Shown here in pieces: positions 6,197-9,399 of a stretch of DNA of 9,399 bases. The DNA is taken from assembly GCA_009927195.1 (NCBI GenBank), contig RFNL01000352.1:1-9399 (forward strand), written 5' to 3'. The position numbers were made by a program, and so were the translations under genes. Within the stretch, counting starts at the first letter, position 1. The number at the start of each line of letters is the position of its first letter. The stretch comes from Betaproteobacteria bacterium (lineage in GTDB: Bacteria; Pseudomonadota; Gammaproteobacteria; Burkholderiales; Burkholderiaceae_C). Under the pieces are notes generated by a model, which made no database searches, had not been told where the DNA came from, and saw only the letters and a list, made by a program, of their open reading frames with translations.

Positions 6197-6726
6197 ACAC
6201 CACGCACATGAAGCCCAGCCGATTCATCCCCCGCAAGGGACTCAAGCAATACATCCCTGATCAAGGTTGGGTCGCGCCGGAGCCCCACGCGGACCCCGAT
6301 GGCTTGCTCGACCCTGATGCAAGCAGCTTGGACAGCGGCTCCGAGCGCGACAGCGCAGCGGATTTGCACGCAATACCCATGCCCCAGCGCGGGGCCCAAT
6401 TGGGCGAAGGCCTGCGCGATCCCTTGCTGGGCGAGTTGCTGGAGCAATTGCACACCCCGCCGGCCGATGATTTGACACAACACTGGTCGCGCATTGCGGC
6501 CCAAGTCTCAGAACTCAACACCGGCATGCGTGAGCAAAAACGCCTGCGCGCCGAATTGACGGACATCGAGTCGCGCTTGCTGACTTTGCGCAGCACCATC
6601 TTGACCGATCTGCAAGCGGTCCAACGCATTGCCGATAACCAGCTCGTGCAAGCCCGTTTGCGCAGCGAGGTTTCCACTTTGGCGCAAAATCGCTTGGTCA
6701 CTCGCTTGAAAAATCACACAGAATAG
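6193..6726 (+). CDS. Small coiled-coil protein, probable partner of the ParA-like ATPase
   Basis: I do not recognise this gene by family. The 177-residue product, read from the GTG at 6193, has three zones. A short basic N-terminal peptide (about 6-20, KPSRFIPRKGLKQY) is followed by an acidic, probably disordered Asp/Pro/Ser-rich stretch (about 26-60), and then by a largely helical region (about 92-172) rich in Leu, Gln, Arg and Glu that looks like a coiled coil. There is no signal peptide or membrane segment. The GTG overlaps the ATPase stop (GTGA), which implies coupled translation; an ATG at 6208 would remove five residues and is an equally possible start. Activator proteins of ParA/MinD ATPases (ParB, McdB and others) often use a basic N-terminal peptide to stimulate ATP hydrolysis, and this layout fits. 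That role is inferred from layout and neighbourhood only. A glutamate-synthase-like gene follows after 26 bases. Confidence 0.78.
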   Translation: MNTTHMKPSRFIPRKGLKQYIPDQGWVAPEPHADPDGLLDPDASSLDSGSERDSAADLHAIPMPQRGAQLGEGLRDPLLGELLEQLHTPPADDLTQHWSRIAAQVSELNTGMREQKRLRAELTDIESRLLTLRSTILTDLQAVQRIADNQLVQARLRSEVSTLAQNRLVTRLKNHTE

Positions 6727-6752
6727 CCCCCTCTTATTGATCGGAAACAGAC

Positions 6753-8363
6753 ATGATTGATCGCCTGAATCAAATTTTCCCGGTCCGATACACCTTCTTT
6801 TTCATCTCCCTGGCGGGCCTGAGCTTATCGGTTCTGATGGCCCTGGCCGGGGTGAACAGTCTGTTGGGTCTGCTGGTGTTTGGTGGACTTACCGCAGTGG
6901 GTGTGCGTGACTTGCAACAACGACACCACTCGATTTTGCGCAACTACCCCATCATTGGTCACATGCGTTTCATGCTGGAATACATCCGACCTGAAATTCG
7001 CCAGTATTTTTTGGAAAGCGAGACCGACGCGGCACCCTTTTCACGCGCGCAACGTTCATTGGTCTATGCGCGGGCCAAAGGGGAGCCAGACAAACGACCA
7101 TTTGGCACCCAACTCAATGTGCTCGCTTTGGGCTATGAGTGGTTGACCCACTCGATGGCCCCCAGCACCATAGAGAGCCACGACTTTCGGGTCAAGGTGG
7201 GTGGCGATCAATGCAGCCAGCCTTACGACATCAGCCTGTTCAACGTGTCTGCCATGAGCTTTGGGGCTTTGAGTGCCAACGCCATCAAATCCCTGAACCA
7301 AGGTGCCAAGTTGGGAGGCTTTGCCCACGATACCGGCGAGGGCTCAATATCTGTCCACCACCGGGCACACGGTGGTGATTTGATCTGGGAGATTGGCTCT
7401 GGCTATTTTGGTTGCCGCGATGCCCAAGGCCACTTTGACCCTCAAAAATTTGCCGCCCAAGCGCGCGACCCCCAGGTCAAAATGATCGAAATCAAACTCA
7501 GTCAAGGTGCCAAACCCGGGCATGGCGGCGTTTTGCCCGGTTCCAAGGTCACCCCTGAAATCGCCCAAGCCCGTGGCATTCCCGAAGGCGTGGACTGCAT
7601 CTCACCAGCGGCTCATACCCGCTTTTCCACCCCGCTGGAATTGGTCGCCTTCATACAAGAGTTGCGCACCCTCTCTGAGGGCAAACCGGTGGGCATGAAG
7701 CTGTGCATTGGCCATCCTTGGGAATGGTTTGGCATCGTGCACGCCATGTTGGAAACAGGCATTCAGCCAGATTTCATTGTGGTCGATGGCGCAGAGGGTG
7801 GCACCGGGGCTGCGCCATTGGAATTTTCTGATCACATGGGAACCCCCTTGCAAGAGGGCTTGCGCTTGGTGCACAACACCTTGGTGGGCGTGGGCCTGCG
7901 CGAACAAATTCGCCTGGGTGCCAGCGGAAAAATCATCAGCTCTTTTGATGTGGCCCGCACCTTGGCCTTGGGTGCCGATTGGTGCAACAGCGCACGCGGC
8001 TTCATGTTTGCTCTGGGGTGCATACAGGCCCAAACTTGCCACACTGGCAACTGCCCCACTGGCGTGACCACCCAAGACCCCAAGCGACAAATTGCATTGG
8101 TGGTCTCCGACAAAGCCCAGCGGGTGAAACAGTTTCACCACCACACTTTGGAAGCCCTGAAGGAATTGTTGGAGGCCGCAGGTTTGCACCACCCCAATGA
8201 GGTGACCTTGCGTCACATCATGCGCCGCATCAGCGAGACCGAATCCCGCCCCTTGTCTGATTTGTACACATGCATCGCGCCTGGTGCATTGCTGGCCGAT
8301 ACCAGCACATTGCCGTGGCCATTTCACACATATCCCGAGGCCAGCGCAGCGAAATTTGCTTGA
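6753..8363 (+). CDS. Membrane-anchored FMN-binding glutamate-synthase-domain protein
   Basis: The product carries the FMN/Fe-S synthase domain of glutamate synthase but not the glutaminase or C-terminal domains, so it cannot on its own make ammonia from glutamine; the true reaction of this stand-alone family is unclear. Of 536 residues, the first 50 contain two hydrophobic segments (about 13-32 and 35-50) that should anchor it in the membrane. The catalytic barrel spans about 130-450: SAMSFGALSANAIKSLNQGA (166-185), DTGEGSIS (193-200), KPGHGGVLPG (254-263), VDGAEGGTGAAP (344-355), and the cysteines 423, 429 and 434 in a C-x5-C-x4-C pattern that matches the 3Fe-4S ligands of GltB. All key motifs look intact. 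The ATG at 6753 follows GGAAAC, a weak Shine-Dalgarno. It lies 26 bases after the coiled-coil gene with no visible terminator, so it is probably co-transcribed; a functional link is not shown. It ends 16 bases short of the convergent gene on its right. Confidence 0.93.
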   Translation: MIDRLNQIFPVRYTFFFISLAGLSLSVLMALAGVNSLLGLLVFGGLTAVGVRDLQQRHHSILRNYPIIGHMRFMLEYIRPEIRQYFLESETDAAPFSRAQRSLVYARAKGEPDKRPFGTQLNVLALGYEWLTHSMAPSTIESHDFRVKVGGDQCSQPYDISLFNVSAMSFGALSANAIKSLNQGAKLGGFAHDTGEGSISVHHRAHGGDLIWEIGSGYFGCRDAQGHFDPQKFAAQARDPQVKMIEIKLSQGAKPGHGGVLPGSKVTPEIAQARGIPEGVDCISPAAHTRFSTPLELVAFIQELRTLSEGKPVGMKLCIGHPWEWFGIVHAMLETGIQPDFIVVDGAEGGTGAAPLEFSDHMGTPLQEGLRLVHNTLVGVGLREQIRLGASGKIISSFDVARTLALGADWCNSARGFMFALGCIQAQTCHTGNCPTGVTTQDPKRQIALVVSDKAQRVKQFHHHTLEALKELLEAAGLHHPNEVTLRHIMRRISETESRPLSDLYTCIAPGALLADTSTLPWPFHTYPEASAAKFA

Positions 8364-8379
8364 CCTTTGAGCATCCCAA

Positions 8380-9399
8380 TCAGTCGGCCACGCGCGGATA
8401 CTGCAAGGGCCGATCTTTCGGCGGGGTTTGGGGAACGGCCGGCACCACAGGCTTTGGCTCGGGGGCTACCACCACGGGTGCGGGGGCCACAGGAGTCGGC
8501 TTGGGCTCAGGTTGAGGCTCAGGCTTGGCCACTGGCTTGGGTGCGGGTTTGGGCGCTGGAGCCGGTTTGGGCTCGGCCACCGCAGGTTTGGGGGCAGGTG
8601 GTTTTTCGCGCAACTTGGCAGTGAGATTGTCAACCTCTTTCTTCAGCCTTTGGTTTTCGCCAGACAAGGCCAGCTTTTCGGCCGACAACGCCTGTTTATC
8701 GGCCATCAAGGCTTGTTGGCTCGGCCCGATGCTGGGCACGGGTTTGTCCACCAAAGTTTGCAGTTTGGTCTCCAAACTTTGCAGTTTTTTCTCCAGCGCC
8801 GCCATCTTGGCATCGTTGGCTTTGGCGTTTTGATCGGTCACCGACTGGGGCAAGGACAGCACGGCCTTGCTCATGTCTTCGAGCTGAGCCGATATTTTGC
8901 TCTGGCTCTCGGTGAATTCAGCCTGCTTGTCTTGCAACTCTTGCTGGCGCTTGGTCGAGTCGACCGAGTAGCTGATGGCCGCATCGAGTTCGATCACCCG
9001 CTTGGCGGCCGCTGTGGTGATGGTGTCGAGCTGGCGAATGTTTTGCTGCATGCGGGTTGAAATGGCGAAAAAGGTGCCCACCGCGATGGCCACAAACACC
9101 ATGAATACGCTCATGATGACGCGCGAGTGCAACACGCTGCGTTTGTAGTTTTCGGTGATGGTGTCGCTGACAGCGCGCAATTGGTGGCCGATGCTGGCGG
9201 CCACCGATGCAGACCGGGTGGAAACCTCCGCCGAGTTCAACACCACATTGGTGATGTCTTCGAGTTGGCGTGCCACTTCATCGGCATCCAGGGGCTGGCC
9301 AGACAACTCGGCCAAAGCTTCAGATGCAGCCTGTACCTCAGCTGCTACGTCGTCGAGGTGACTGGCGTGACCGGGCTCGGAAGCAGCCGCGGCCGCATC
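8380..9399 (-). CDS. Single-pass membrane coiled-coil protein with Pro/Lys-rich tail (5' end outside window)
   Basis: I do not recognise this gene. The frame is open from the right edge to the TGA at 8380, giving 339 visible residues; the true start lies beyond 9399. An in-frame TTG at 9315 is internal, since the frame continues upstream in the same style (acidic, Ala-rich helix). In order: a helical N-terminal region (1-90), one hydrophobic helix VIMSVFMVFVAIAVGTFFAI (about 94-113), a long helical region with coiled-coil character (about 115-260, with alternating Gln, Lys, Leu and a Leu-rich stretch such as LSAEKLALSGENQRLKKEV), and a tail of about 70 residues dominated by Pro, Ala, Lys and Glu. 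One membrane helix and a Pro/Lys tail fit a protein that spans the periplasm, but topology is inferred. It could be a cell-envelope, scaffold or sensor-associated protein. It is convergent with the glutamate-synthase-like gene. Confidence 0.82.
   Translation of the reverse strand, partial: DAAAAASEPGHASHLDDVAAEVQAASEALAELSGQPLDADEVARQLEDITNVVLNSAEVSTRSASVAASIGHQLRAVSDTITENYKRSVLHSRVIMSVFMVFVAIAVGTFFAISTRMQQNIRQLDTITTAAAKRVIELDAAISYSVDSTKRQQELQDKQAEFTESQSKISAQLEDMSKAVLSLPQSVTDQNAKANDAKMAALEKKLQSLETKLQTLVDKPVPSIGPSQQALMADKQALSAEKLALSGENQRLKKEVDNLTAKLREKPPAPKPAVAEPKPAPAPKPAPKPVAKPEPQPEPKPTPVAPAPVVVAPEPKPVVPAVPQTPPKDRPLQYPRVAD
8407..8607 (-). repeat. Pro/Ala/Lys-rich low-complexity coding tract
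   Basis: Inside the last gene, the coding strand encodes irregular PKP, PAPKP, PEPKP and VAPEPKP units over about 67 residues. On the plus strand this shows as repeated gg(c/t)ttgggc and ggctcagg words. It resembles the extended spacer of TonB-like proteins, but no TonB C-terminal domain follows. Confidence 0.75.

Overview
The window looks like chromosomal DNA of a betaproteobacterium of the order Burkholderiales, most likely Comamonadaceae-like. The evidence is indirect: moderately GC-rich DNA, a Bug-type tripartite tricarboxylate transporter binding protein, an FdhD with a CGQG active-site loop, and the protein sequence styles. The species cannot be named from the sequence alone. I see no phage, insertion sequence, CRISPR array, tRNA or rRNA. 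Coding density is high; the longest gap between genes is about 220 bases.

Left part (1-3471). A leftward unit holds fdhD (formate dehydrogenase sulfur carrier) and, overlapping its stop by ATGA, a large FtsX/YbbP-type ABC transporter permease that runs off the left edge. Divergent from fdhD is hslR, encoding the S4-domain ribosome-recycling heat-shock protein Hsp15. It ends 7 bases short of a convergent universal stress protein gene.

Middle part (3479-5105). The leftward usp gene and a rightward Bug-family solute-binding protein gene diverge from a shared 217-base regulatory region. That region contains a strong Shine-Dalgarno for usp, a perfect 14-base palindrome and weak promoter-like elements. 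The binding protein has a twin-arginine-like signal and no transporter membrane genes beside it.

Right part (5157-8363). A good sigma70-type promoter precedes three co-directional genes: a ParA/MinD-family ATPase with a C-terminal extension, a small protein with a basic N-terminal peptide, an acidic linker and a C-terminal coiled coil (start and stop overlap as GTGA), and 26 bases later a membrane-anchored FMN/Fe-S glutamate-synthase-domain protein. The ATPase/coiled-coil pair has the architecture of ParA-type positioning systems (ParA with ParB, or McdA with McdB) but lacks a recognisable ParB, and is the best candidate here for an undescribed system.

Right edge (8380-9399). A convergent, 5'-truncated gene encodes a single-pass membrane coiled-coil protein with a long Pro/Ala/Lys/Glu tail.
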